Shown: one piece after another, positions 26,073 through 34,785 of the stretch
Numbering within the stretch: the stretch's first letter is position 1
Layout: each line of letters begins with the position of its first letter
DNA from: DATJIG01 sp050260515
GTDB lineage: Bacteria; Pseudomonadota; Alphaproteobacteria; SMXQ01
Assembly (NCBI GenBank): GCA_050260515.1
Contig: JBLNCI010000009.1
Location: 95,440-159,439, forward strand
DNA length: 64,000 nucleotides
Direction: 5' to 3'
Made by a program: the position numbers and the translations under genes
The notes under the pieces: generated by a model
The model's input: the letters and a program-made list of their open reading frames with translations, nothing else
Databases searched by the model: none
What the model was told of the DNA's origin: nothing

Positions 26073-27110
26073 ATGGCCGTCGCGCCTCCGCTGCAGCAGA
26101 CCGCGCGCCTCGACGCGGAGCTCGCGAAGCTCAACGTCGAGGGGCACTGGACGACAAACCGCGACGGGCTTCCGCCGGAGCCGCGCGCCTTCGAGCCGTG
26201 CCTGTGGCGCTGGCGCGAGATCTATCCGCGCATCATCGAGGCCGGCGAGACGCTCGGCATCGAGGGCGGCGCGTCGCGTCGCACGCTGCGGCTGTGCACG
26301 CCCGGCGTCCCCGGCAAGGCGACGACGCCGACCATCCACACGTCTTTGCAGATGGTGAAGCCGGGCGAGGTCGCCGAGGCCCATCGGCACTCGATCGGCG
26401 CGTTCCGCTTCGTCGTCCAGGGTGCGGGCGCCTATACGACGGTCGACGGCGAGCGCTTCGTGATGGAGCCCCACGACCTGGTGCTCACGCCGCAGATGAC
26501 CTGGCACGACCACGGCAACGAATCCGCGGAGCCGATCATCTGGATCGACGGCCACGACGTGCCGCTGCTGAAATCGCTCAACCTGCTGTTCTTCGAGACC
26601 TACAACAGCACGACCCAGCAGGTCACGAAGCCGGAGGGCGCGGCGCGCAGCCGCGCCGGCCTCCGCCCGCGCGGCGATGCCGGCGCCACAGCGGGGGCGC
26701 CCTACATCTACAAGGGCGCCGAGGCGCTGGCGCTGCTGCGTTCGCTCGGTCCCGACGCCGACGATCCCTACGATGCACGGACGCTCGACTACGCCAATCC
26801 CTTCACCGGCGGCCCGACGCTGCCGACCATCGCCTGCGCGCTGCATCTGTTGCAGCCGGGCCAGCGCACGCGGACGCACCGTCACACCGCGAGCACCGTC
26901 TACCACGTCGTCGAAGGTCGCGGCTCGTCGCGGATCGGCGACAAGACGTTCCAGTGGGAGCCGGGCGACATGTTCGTCGTGCCGAACTGGGCCTGGCATT
27001 CCCATGCCGTCGCGGACGCCGCGTCCGCGATCCTGTTCAGCGTGTCCGACGAGCCGGTGCTCGCGGCGCTGTCGCATTCGCGCGCCGAAGACGCGCCCGA
27101 GTCCCCCTAG
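26073..27110 (+). CDS. Gentisate 1,2-dioxygenase-like bicupin
   Basis: A 345-residue paralogue of the bicupin at 6542-7609. The first cupin has H104-R-H106 with GAFRFVVQGAG and a late TWHDHGN. The second has H269-R-H271 with STVYHVVEGRG. Both metal-site histidine pairs are retained. It probably acts on a hydroxylated aromatic carboxylate with Fe(II) and O2. The context of an upstream aldolase and downstream diiron protein suggests one catabolic route. Sequence divergence from the first copy, for example the loop after CTPGVPG and the extended GDAGATAGAP segment, suggests a different substrate. Confidence 0.85.
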   Translation: MAVAPPLQQTARLDAELAKLNVEGHWTTNRDGLPPEPRAFEPCLWRWREIYPRIIEAGETLGIEGGASRRTLRLCTPGVPGKATTPTIHTSLQMVKPGEVAEAHRHSIGAFRFVVQGAGAYTTVDGERFVMEPHDLVLTPQMTWHDHGNESAEPIIWIDGHDVPLLKSLNLLFFETYNSTTQQVTKPEGAARSRAGLRPRGDAGATAGAPYIYKGAEALALLRSLGPDADDPYDARTLDYANPFTGGPTLPTIACALHLLQPGQRTRTHRHTASTVYHVVEGRGSSRIGDKTFQWEPGDMFVVPNWAWHSHAVADAASAILFSVSDEPVLAALSHSRAEDAPESP

Positions 27111-27127
27111 GAGAGTGAGAGTCGTCC

Positions 27128-27892
27128 ATGGCCACCAAGACCGCCAGCAAGACCGCAAAGACCAAGTCGCGCGCGCCTAACCGCTACGTTGCGAAGCTCG
27201 AGACCGAGCTCAACAAAATGGTCAACGAGCAGTTCCAGAGCGCGGAATTCCGGTATCTGCTGGAAACGCCGCTGACGCTGGCGCGGGCCCGCTTCTACAC
27301 CGTGCAGCTCGCTTTTTACGCGCTGAACCGCCGCGACTGCTGGGCCTATGTCCAGGCGCGTGCACCGCTCGACGTGAAGCAGGCGATCTGGCACCACGAG
27401 GAGGACGAGCTGATCCGCGATTCGCGGGGCGGTGCCGACCATGTGACGCTCATGAATCGCGAGGCGCTTGCGCTCGGTCTCACCGAGAAAGAGCTGGTGA
27501 AGGCGCAGCCGAGCCCTTCGCTGAAGGCAGCGCTGCTCGGCTTCTCCTACCTCGCGTCGAACCTGCCCTGGCTCGGTGGGCTGGTCGCCTCGCATTTCCT
27601 CGAGCGCCGCAACAACAACACGCTGATCAAGTCCAAGGCCGGGGGATCCGCCGTCCGCTGGCGAGACCGCCTGATCAACGAGCTCGGCATCGATCCGAAG
27701 AAGCTGATCTCCACTAACGTCCATGCAGTCGCCGACGAGGAGCACTCGGACCTGATCTGGGACACCATCTCCCGCCACGTGAAGGACGAGGAGTCCTACA
27801 AGATCGCCGTCCACGGGGCGCGCGAGTCGGCGCAGCTCGACCGCGCGGTCCGCGCGGCGTTCGCTACCGGCATGCGCATGATCGCCGATTGA
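27128..27892 (+). CDS. Heme-oxygenase-like diiron protein (HDO superfamily)
   Basis: A 254-residue paralogue of the 2855-3586 protein with a lysine-rich N-terminal extension (MATKTASKTAKTK). Candidate ligands are E91 (HHEEDE), H105 and the clear H199-x3-D203-x2-H206. It shares NRRDCWA and the LPWLGGL/SHWLGGL helix with the first copy. The family performs O2-dependent chemistry on small substrates, and the reaction here is unknown. It follows a gentisate-dioxygenase-like gene by 17 bases and precedes a long bicupin. Unlike the first copy it has no adjacent ferredoxin. Confidence 0.8.
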   Translation: MATKTASKTAKTKSRAPNRYVAKLETELNKMVNEQFQSAEFRYLLETPLTLARARFYTVQLAFYALNRRDCWAYVQARAPLDVKQAIWHHEEDELIRDSRGGADHVTLMNREALALGLTEKELVKAQPSPSLKAALLGFSYLASNLPWLGGLVASHFLERRNNNTLIKSKAGGSAVRWRDRLINELGIDPKKLISTNVHAVADEEHSDLIWDTISRHVKDEESYKIAVHGARESAQLDRAVRAAFATGMRMIAD

Positions 27893-27914
27893 GCGGGATA
27901 AGGGGCGCGCGCCG

Positions 27915-29027
27915 ATGGCTGAAGCGAAGAAGGAACTGATCGACCCGTACCTCGACTGGGTCGCGGCCGAGAAGGTGCCGGTCCATACCGGGATCGCGGT
28001 CGACCTGCTGACGGTCGAGACGAGGCCGTGGCCGCGCTTCGGCTACGACGGGGCGATCATCCATCTCGAGGCGCGCGGCGATTTCGTCACGCTGTTCCTC
28101 GCCGACCTGCCGCCGGGCTGCGCATCGATCCCGACGAAGCACATGTACGAGCAGCTCGTCTACGTCCTGAGCGGCCACGGCTCGGCCAAGCTCGAGGCGC
28201 CGGACGGCCGCGAGGTCGCGTTCGAGTGGGGGCCGCACAGCCTGTTCGCGATCCCGCTCAACATGCGCTACCGCCTGTTCAACGGCTCGGGCCGCGAGCG
28301 GGCCCGGCTCGCGCTCTGCAACACGTTCCCGCTCGTCTACAACTACTTCATGAACGAGCGGTTCGTGTTCGACTGCCCGTCGACCTTCCCCGACCGGCTC
28401 GGCGCGTCCGAGTGGTTCGAGGGCGACGGTAAGGAGGTGGCGTTCGACCGCGGGCCGACGCTGTGGGAGACCAACTTCGTCCCCGACGTGTCGAGCTTCA
28501 GGCTCAAGCCGCTCGCGTCGCGCGGTCCGGGCAGCTCGAACATCCAGTTCATCCTCGGCAACGGCGTGATGAAGGCGCACGTGTCGGCGATGCCGGTCGG
28601 CACCTACAAGAAGTGTCACCGCCATGGCCCCGATTTCTTCATCTTCAACGTCACCGGCTCGGGCTACTCGCTGATGTGGCAGGAGGACGCGGAGGATCAC
28701 GTCCGCGTCGACTGGCGCCACGGCATCATCTTCACGCCGCCCGACATGTGGTGGCATCAGCACTTCAACACCAGCGCCGAGCCCGCCCGCTACCTCGCCA
28801 TGAACCTCGGCAACCGCAAGCATCCGTTCACCGCCGAGCGCAAGACGGCGGCCAAGGTGATCGGCGTCAGCCAGAAGGACGGCGGCCGGCAGATCGAATA
28901 CGAGGATCAGGCACCGTGGGTCCACAAGCTCTACCTCGAGGAACTCGCCAGGCACGGCGCCAAGTGCCGGATGAGCGAGTTCATGGACGAATCCGTCCTG
29001 CTCCGGAAGATCGCGGCGACGGCATGA
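27915..29027 (+). CDS. Long bicupin protein, N-terminal site partly degenerate
   Basis: A 370-residue two-cupin protein, first of four related copies in the window. The C-terminal cupin is intact, with H235-R-H237 in GTYKKCHRHGPD and H281-Q-H283 in WWHQHFNT. In the N-terminal cupin H76 (TKHMYEQ) remains, but the later histidine is lost: RYRLFNGSG replaces the RYQHFNGSG or KYQHFNGSG of the copies at 30119 and 32431. So only one metal site may function. The reaction is unknown, and the family is usually annotated simply as cupin. Its stop overlaps the ATG of a Bug receptor. Confidence 0.8.
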   Translation: MAEAKKELIDPYLDWVAAEKVPVHTGIAVDLLTVETRPWPRFGYDGAIIHLEARGDFVTLFLADLPPGCASIPTKHMYEQLVYVLSGHGSAKLEAPDGREVAFEWGPHSLFAIPLNMRYRLFNGSGRERARLALCNTFPLVYNYFMNERFVFDCPSTFPDRLGASEWFEGDGKEVAFDRGPTLWETNFVPDVSSFRLKPLASRGPGSSNIQFILGNGVMKAHVSAMPVGTYKKCHRHGPDFFIFNVTGSGYSLMWQEDAEDHVRVDWRHGIIFTPPDMWWHQHFNTSAEPARYLAMNLGNRKHPFTAERKTAAKVIGVSQKDGGRQIEYEDQAPWVHKLYLEELARHGAKCRMSEFMDESVLLRKIAATA

Positions 29028-30085
29028 TGAAGAACACTGGCACTGTCACCCGGGTCGGGCTGCTCTTCGCCGCGGCGATGGCCGTCGGCATCAGCGCCAC
29101 GGCCGCCCGCGCAGACGACTTCTATCGTGGCAAGACGATCAACGTGTACGTCGGCTATGCCTCGGGTGGCGGCTACGACATCTACGCGCGGATGCTGGCG
29201 CGGAGCTTCGGCAGGTTCGTGCCGGGCAATCCCAACATCGTCGTCCAGAACCGGCCCGGAGCCGGCAGCATCCGGCTCGCGAACGAGCTCTACAACGGCA
29301 TCCATCCCACCGACGGCACGGCGATCGGCATCATCGGCGACGTGCTGCACATCAAGCAGGTGCTCGGCGAGGCCGGCATCAAGTTCGAGGCGACGAAGTT
29401 CAACTGGATCGGCCGCCTCGCCGATACCGATCCGGTGCTCGTCGTCCGTGCGGACGCGCCCGCGACGACGGTCGAGGACGCCAAGCGCAAGGAAGTCCTG
29501 ATCGGCGTTCCCGGAGCCGGCTCGGCGACGGCGCAGACGCTCGCCGTGATCAACAACGTCCTCGGCACGAAGTTCAAGCTGATCACTGGATACCCCGGCA
29601 GCTCCGACATCCGGCTCGCGGTGGAGCGCGGCGAGGTCCATGGCTCGGGGAGCGTGCTGTGGAGCGTGAGCAAGGACTGGATCCGCCAGAACAACCTCAA
29701 GATCCTCTACCAGGTCACGCCGACCAAGTACGCCGATCTTCCCGACCCGCCGCGGCTGATCGACCTCGCGCCGGACGAGGAGACGCGGCAGCTTCTCCGC
29801 TTCTTCGCCTCCTACACCGAGATGGGCCGCTCGTTCCTCGCGCCGCCGGCGGTGCCGACGGACCGGGTTCAGACCCTGCGTGACGCGTTCGCGAAGATGG
29901 TCGCCGATCCCGCGTTCGTCGCCGATTCCAGGAAGGAGACCCTGGAGCTCGGGCTCAATCCGCTGACCGGCGAGCAACTCCAGCAGCTCGTCGTCGACGT
30001 CAGCCGCCTGCCGCCGAAGCTCCTCGACCGCGCGGTCGCCGTCAGCAAGGCGGTCGCGGCGGAGAACCCGCAGAAGTCCGACTGA
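29024..30085 (+). CDS. Bug/TctC-family periplasmic solute receptor
   Basis: A 353-residue TTT receptor. It has a signal peptide of about 30 residues ending TAARA, followed by DDFYRGKTINVYVGYASGGGYD, the family's mature start. The motifs QNRPGAGSIRLANELYN and GVPGAGSATAQTL mark the binding cleft. Two ATGs in tandem (ATGATGA) overlap the cupin stop, and the first is used here. It is sandwiched between two long bicupins, so receptor and enzyme are probably expressed together. No membrane subunits are nearby. Confidence 0.92.
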   Translation: MMKNTGTVTRVGLLFAAAMAVGISATAARADDFYRGKTINVYVGYASGGGYDIYARMLARSFGRFVPGNPNIVVQNRPGAGSIRLANELYNGIHPTDGTAIGIIGDVLHIKQVLGEAGIKFEATKFNWIGRLADTDPVLVVRADAPATTVEDAKRKEVLIGVPGAGSATAQTLAVINNVLGTKFKLITGYPGSSDIRLAVERGEVHGSGSVLWSVSKDWIRQNNLKILYQVTPTKYADLPDPPRLIDLAPDEETRQLLRFFASYTEMGRSFLAPPAVPTDRVQTLRDAFAKMVADPAFVADSRKETLELGLNPLTGEQLQQLVVDVSRLPPKLLDRAVAVSKAVAAENPQKSD

Positions 30086-30118
30086 ACGAACGCCATTCAG
30101 TGAAATGAGTCAGGTGCC

Positions 30119-31273
30119 ATGAACGATCTCATCGAGCGCATGTCGAAGGCCAATCCGATGGTCGGCACGCGCAAGTTCCTGTTCGATCCCTACATGGACT
30201 GGATCAGGCGTGAGGGCGTGGCCGTGGTCGAGGACTTCGGCGTCGACCTCGCCAAAGTCGAGACGCGCCCGTGGCCGCGCTACGAAGCCCCCGGCGCGGT
30301 CGTGCACCTGAAAGGGCGCGGCGACTTCATGTCGCTGTTCGTCGTCGACGTGCCGCCCGGCGGCAAGACCGCGCCGCAGAAGCACCTGTTCGAGGAGCTG
30401 GTGTTCGTCGTTTCCGGCCACGGCAGCACGACGGTCGAGGTCGAGGGGCGCAAGCATTCGTTCGAGTGGGGGCCGAACAGCCTGTTCGCGATTCCGCTCA
30501 ACACCCGCTATCAGCACTTCAACGGCTCGGGGGCCGAGAAGGCGCGGCTGGTCTCGGCCAACGATCTCGCGGTGATGATCAACATCCTCAACGACGAGAG
30601 CTTCATCTTCGACAACCCCGGCGTGTTCCGGAACCGCCTCGGCGCCGACGGCTACTTCGAGGGCGAGGGCGAGCGCATCGAGACCGCTCCCGGCCGCTTT
30701 ATGTGGGAGACCAACTTCGTCGCCGACGTCGCCAACTTCAAGCTGGAGGCGTGGGAGCAGCGCGGCGGCCGCAGCAGCAACATCCGCTTCGCGCTCGCCG
30801 ACGGGGTCATGCACGCCCACACGTCGGAGATGGCGGTCGGCACCTACAAGAAGGGGCATCGCCACGGTCCCGACTTCCACGTGCTGATCACCAAGGGCAA
30901 GGGCCACTCGCTGCTGTGGTACGACGGCGACCTGAAAGGGGGCGACGGGGACTTCGTCCGCATCGACTGGCACCCCGGCGTCGTCTTCGCGCCGCCCGAC
31001 GGCATGTTCCACCAGCACTTCAACACCGGGCCCCAGCCCGCGCGCTACCTCGCGCTCGCCTTCGGCAGCACGCGCCACCCGATCACCACCGAGAAGCGCA
31101 AGATCACGCTCGGTGTCGACGTCGACGTGAAGAGCGGCGGGGCGCAGATCGAGTACCACGACCAGGACCCGCGGATTCACGCGATCTACCTTGATGAGCT
31201 CCGCAAAAACGGGGTCAAGTCGCTGATGGGTGAGTACATCGACGAATCGCCCTACGTGGCGGCCGCCACGTGA
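30119..31273 (+). CDS. Long bicupin protein
   Basis: A 384-residue two-cupin protein with both metal sites apparently complete. The N-terminal cupin has H89 (QKHLFEEL) and H133 (YQHFNGSG). The C-terminal cupin has H247-R-H249 (YKKGHRHGPD) and H298-Q-H300 (FHQHFNTG). The start FDPYMDWIRREGVAVVEDFGVDL is shared with the copy at 32431. It has a likely N-terminal extension of about 15 residues relative to the other copies. It lies between two Bug receptors. It may be a dioxygenase or isomerase on a small acid, but no function can be assigned. Confidence 0.82.
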   Translation: MNDLIERMSKANPMVGTRKFLFDPYMDWIRREGVAVVEDFGVDLAKVETRPWPRYEAPGAVVHLKGRGDFMSLFVVDVPPGGKTAPQKHLFEELVFVVSGHGSTTVEVEGRKHSFEWGPNSLFAIPLNTRYQHFNGSGAEKARLVSANDLAVMINILNDESFIFDNPGVFRNRLGADGYFEGEGERIETAPGRFMWETNFVADVANFKLEAWEQRGGRSSNIRFALADGVMHAHTSEMAVGTYKKGHRHGPDFHVLITKGKGHSLLWYDGDLKGGDGDFVRIDWHPGVVFAPPDGMFHQHFNTGPQPARYLALAFGSTRHPITTEKRKITLGVDVDVKSGGAQIEYHDQDPRIHAIYLDELRKNGVKSLMGEYIDESPYVAAAT

Positions 31274-31290
31274 TCGGGGGGGCGAGGGGA

Positions 31291-32316
31291 ATGAGGATCG
31301 CTCGTGCTGCGCACCTACTGGGCGCCGCTGTCATCGCCGCCACCGTGTGCGCCGGTTCGGCGCTGGCCGAGGATTTCTACGCCGGCAAGACGCTGAAGAT
31401 CGTCGTCGGCTCGGCCGCGGGGGGCGGCTACGATGGCGCCGCGCGGCTCGCCTCGCGCCACATGGCGGGATTCCTGCCCGGCAACCCGCGCATCGTCGTC
31501 CAGAACATGCCGGGCGCGTCCGGCGTCAAGGCGACGAACTACCTCTACACGATCGCCGAGAAGGACGGCACCACGATCGCCGTCTTCAACAGCGCGATGC
31601 CGTACTACGAGGCGCTCGGCCAGCTCGGCATCCAGTTCAAGTCGCGCGAGCTGTCGTGGATCGGGGCGATGACCCAGGTCGCCAACGTCGTCGTGGTCTG
31701 GCACACGACCGGAGTTAAGACCCTCGACGAGGTGAAGAGCCGCGAGATCATCATGGGCGCGCTCACCGACGGCGGGACGATGGGCGGCTATCCGCTGCTG
31801 CTCAACTACGCGCTCGGCACGAAGTTCAAGGTCGTGCCCGGGTATCACAGCGGTACCGAGGTCAACCTCGCCATGGAGCGCGGCGAGGTGCAGGGCCGCG
31901 GCAGCAACCCGTGGACGTCGTGGAAGTCGACCCACATGGATTGGATCCAGCAGAAAAAAATCGTGCCGCTGGTGCAGATCGGCCTCAAGAAGGACGCCGA
32001 TCTGCCCGACGTGCCGCTGCTCGTCGACCTTGCGCAGAACGAGGACCAGCGGAAGCTGTTCGAGTTCGTCTCGGCGCCGACCGGAATGGAGCGGCCGTTC
32101 GCGGCGCCGCCCGGCATCCCGAAGGAGCGCCTCGCCGAGCTGCGGAGCGCGTTCGACCGCATGGTGAAAAGCGAGGCTTTCCTCGAGGACGCGCGCAAGA
32201 CCAACACCGACATCGATCCGCTCAGCGGACCCGAGCTGGAGCAGGTCGTCGCGCGCCTGATGGCGACGCCCCCGAACGTGCTGGAGCAGGTGCGGGTCGC
32301 GACCGGCGAGAAGTAG
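31291..32316 (+). CDS. Bug/TctC-family periplasmic solute receptor
   Basis: A 341-residue TTT receptor with signal peptide ending GSALA (about residue 26) and mature start EDFYAGKTLKIVVGSAAGGGYD. It carries QNMPGASGVKATNYLY and ALTDGGTMGGYPL at the binding cleft. ATG at 31291 is preferred because it has a purine-rich GAGGGGA immediately upstream and gives a normal signal peptide. GTG at 31270, overlapping the cupin stop, would add seven residues. It is the second receptor in the cupin/Bug alternating train. Confidence 0.9.
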   Translation: MRIARAAHLLGAAVIAATVCAGSALAEDFYAGKTLKIVVGSAAGGGYDGAARLASRHMAGFLPGNPRIVVQNMPGASGVKATNYLYTIAEKDGTTIAVFNSAMPYYEALGQLGIQFKSRELSWIGAMTQVANVVVVWHTTGVKTLDEVKSREIIMGALTDGGTMGGYPLLLNYALGTKFKVVPGYHSGTEVNLAMERGEVQGRGSNPWTSWKSTHMDWIQQKKIVPLVQIGLKKDADLPDVPLLVDLAQNEDQRKLFEFVSAPTGMERPFAAPPGIPKERLAELRSAFDRMVKSEAFLEDARKTNTDIDPLSGPELEQVVARLMATPPNVLEQVRVATGEK

Positions 32317-32430
32317 GCCGCATTCGCCGCAGCGTGTGCCGCCGGGGAGGGAAAACCCCTTGTTTTCCCGGTCCGCATCTCGCACGTTACCGCCCCTCCC
32401 GCCGTCTCATCCGTTCAGAAGGGCCCCGCC

Positions 32431-33546
32431 GTGCCGAAAGCCGACAATCCCAGCAAGTTCCTGCTCGATCCCTACATGGAGTTCGTCGAGGGCGAGGGCA
32501 TTCCGGTCGTCGAGGATTTCGGCGTCGATCTGCTGGCGGTCGAGACCAAGCCGTGGGCGCGTCTCGGCACCAACGGCGCCGCCGTCCACCTCAAGGGCCG
32601 CGGCGACTTCATGAACCTGTTCGTGATCGACATCCCGCCGGGCGGGAAGTCGGCGCCGCAGCGGCACCTCTACGAGGAGCTGATCTACGTGCTGTCGGGC
32701 CACGGCTCGACGACCGTCGAGGGCGCCGACGGCCGCAAGCACACCTTCGAGTGGGGCCCGCAGAGCCTGATCGCGCTGCCGCTCAACGCGAAGTACCAGC
32801 ACTTCAACGGCTCGGGCCGCGAGCCCGCGCGGCTGTCGTGCGCGACGTCGCTGCCGCTGATGATGAACACCATCCACAACGCCGAGTTCATCTTCCAGAA
32901 CCCGTGGGTGTTCAAGGAGCGCGAAGGCGAGGCGCGTTACTACTCCGGCGAGGGCGAGTTCCTGCCGGTGCGCCCCGGCCGCCACATGTGGGAAACGAAT
33001 TTCGTCCCCAACATCTCCGAGCTCGAGCTTCGGAAATGGGAGGCGCGCGGCGCCGCCGGGACCTCGATCGTGTTCACCCTCGCGGACGGCGTCATGCACG
33101 CCCACACCTCCGAGATGCCGGTCGGCACCTACAAGAAGGGTCATCGCCACGGCGCCGACTTCCACGTCTTCTGCGTCCACGGTACCGGCTATTCGCTCCT
33201 GTGGTACGAGGGCGAGCGGGACTTCGTGCGCGTCGACTGGCGCCACGGCGTCGTCTTCGCGCCCCCCGACGGCATGTTCCACCAGCACTTCAACACCAAC
33301 CCGACGCCGGCGCGCTACCTCGCGATCGCGTGGGGCAGCCAGCGGTATCCGTTCGTCGCCTCGAAGCGGAAGCATTTTGACACCGGCGTCGACACCTCGC
33401 TCAAGGCGGGCGGCAACCAGATCGAGTACGAGGATCAGGATCCCCGCATCCACGAGATCTATCTCAAGGAACTGGCCAAGAACGGCGTGAGCTCGCGGAT
33501 GGGCGAGTTCATCGACGAGTCGAAGTACAAGGTCGGCGCGAAGTAG
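32431..33546 (+). CDS. Long bicupin protein
   Basis: A 371-residue bicupin, close to the copy at 30119 (FLLDPYMEFVEGEGIPVVEDF). Both sites appear complete: H79 and H124 in the N-terminal cupin, and a C-terminal HRH pair in YKKGHRHGADF plus FHQHFNTN. It starts at GTG. The 114-base gap before it contains a GGGAAAA/TTTTCCC inverted repeat, so it may have a separate promoter or attenuator. It is the last gene of the train and is followed by a GC-rich hairpin. Confidence 0.82.
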   Translation: MPKADNPSKFLLDPYMEFVEGEGIPVVEDFGVDLLAVETKPWARLGTNGAAVHLKGRGDFMNLFVIDIPPGGKSAPQRHLYEELIYVLSGHGSTTVEGADGRKHTFEWGPQSLIALPLNAKYQHFNGSGREPARLSCATSLPLMMNTIHNAEFIFQNPWVFKEREGEARYYSGEGEFLPVRPGRHMWETNFVPNISELELRKWEARGAAGTSIVFTLADGVMHAHTSEMPVGTYKKGHRHGADFHVFCVHGTGYSLLWYEGERDFVRVDWRHGVVFAPPDGMFHQHFNTNPTPARYLAIAWGSQRYPFVASKRKHFDTGVDTSLKAGGNQIEYEDQDPRIHEIYLKELAKNGVSSRMGEFIDESKYKVGAK

Positions 33547-33569
33547 CCGCCCGGGACATTCGAGTGGCG

Positions 33570-33604
33570 GCGCGGCGCGGCCCTGGGGCCGCGCCGCGCT
33601 CGTT
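33570..33604 (+). terminator. Probable terminator with weak T tract
   Basis: A 14-bp perfect GC-only stem (GCGCGGCGCGGCCC and its complement) lies 23 bases after the last bicupin stop, but it is followed only by CGTTTG. It is strong as a hairpin and weak as an intrinsic terminator. Confidence 0.5.
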
Positions 33605-33720
33605 TGAGGATCCGCTCACGATCTTGCGATGAGTAGCCGCGCCCGGACTAAGGGCATCGTCGTTCGCCCTCTTTGCAGAAAGCGAAACGCATTTGATAAT
33701 CTGCCCCTGCGGGAGCGGTG

Positions 33721-34638
33721 ATGGAAAATCTGAACGACATTCTCGTGTTCGTGCGCGTCGTGGAGAAGGGAAGCTTCAGCACGGCGGCGAAGGATCTGTC
33801 GCTCTCGGCCGCGGCGGTGAGCCGGCACATCAACCAGCTCGAGCTCAGCCTCGGCGTCCAGCTTCTCAAGCGCTCGACCCGCCACCTCACCGTGACCGAC
33901 GCCGGCGCGGACTTCTACAAGCGATGCCGCGAGCTGGTGCTCGGCCTCGAGCAGGCGCGCAACGTGGCGATGGCCTACTCGACCGAGCTGAAGGGGCTCT
34001 TGCGCGTGCACGCGACGCTTGGCGTCGGGCAGCGGCTCGTCGCACCCGCGGTCAACGCCTTCCTCCAGGAGTTCCCCGAGCTCTCGGTCGAGCTCACCAT
34101 CGGCATCGAACCCGTGAACCTGCTCGAGCGCGGCCTCGACGTCGTGATCCGCAGCGCGTTCCTCAGCGACAGCAGCCTGAGCTGCCGCGAGCTAGGCGCG
34201 GTGCATTACTCGGTGTGTGCCGCCCGCAGCTATGTCGAGAAGCACGGCGCGCCGCGGGAGCCCAAGGACCTCCCGCGCTTCAACTGCATCATCCACACCG
34301 GTCAGCCGGCGCCGAACGAGTGGCTGTTCACCACCGCCGAGGGGCGCGAGACCGTCGTGGTGTCTGGATCGCTCCGCACCAACAACGGTGTCGCGCTCTA
34401 CGAAGCCGTCGCGGGCGGGCTCGGCATCGCGCGTCTGCCGGACTACGCGATCAGCGAGGACGTGGAGTCCGGCAATCTCGTCGTCCTGTTCAAGGAAGTC
34501 CGCGGGTGGGGGCGCAGCATCAAGGCGTTCTATCCGCGCAGCCAGCATCACCCGGCGAAGCTCACCGCCTTCCTCGACTTCATGGAAGCGTTCATGAAGC
34601 GCCGGGCCGCGCCGGTTCTCGCGCGCGTAGCGGATTGA
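33721..34638 (+). CDS. LysR-family transcriptional regulator
   Basis: A 305-residue regulator. The N-terminal winged helix reads FVRVVEKGSFSTAAKDLSLSAAAVSRHINQLE, followed by LLKRSTRHLTVTDAG. The C-terminal periplasmic-binding-like effector domain begins near residue 90. The ATG is preceded by GGGAG. A GTG three bases upstream is an alternative. It is encoded in the same direction as both flanking units, unusual for LysR genes, which normally diverge from their target. It may control the 34786-47064 unit starting 147 bases downstream. Confidence 0.93.
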   Translation: MENLNDILVFVRVVEKGSFSTAAKDLSLSAAAVSRHINQLELSLGVQLLKRSTRHLTVTDAGADFYKRCRELVLGLEQARNVAMAYSTELKGLLRVHATLGVGQRLVAPAVNAFLQEFPELSVELTIGIEPVNLLERGLDVVIRSAFLSDSSLSCRELGAVHYSVCAARSYVEKHGAPREPKDLPRFNCIIHTGQPAPNEWLFTTAEGRETVVVSGSLRTNNGVALYEAVAGGLGIARLPDYAISEDVESGNLVVLFKEVRGWGRSIKAFYPRSQHHPAKLTAFLDFMEAFMKRRAAPVLARVAD

Positions 34639-34785
34639 TTCTTTGAGCGGATTCCGCCAATTACCGGCGATTCTGAAAAAGTGCATTTTTGATTAACCCG
34701 CTAAACCCATCCGCGCCGCTGCGCTAACCTGCCGAGAAATAAGCGGGCGACCGAGAAGCGCCCCGCACACAGGGAAGCAGGCGCC

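Noticed and set aside
32349..32369. GGGAAAA/TTTTCCC inverted repeat before the last bicupin
   Set aside because: No T tract and only short arms. Noted in the gene entry but not strong enough for a terminator or riboswitch call.
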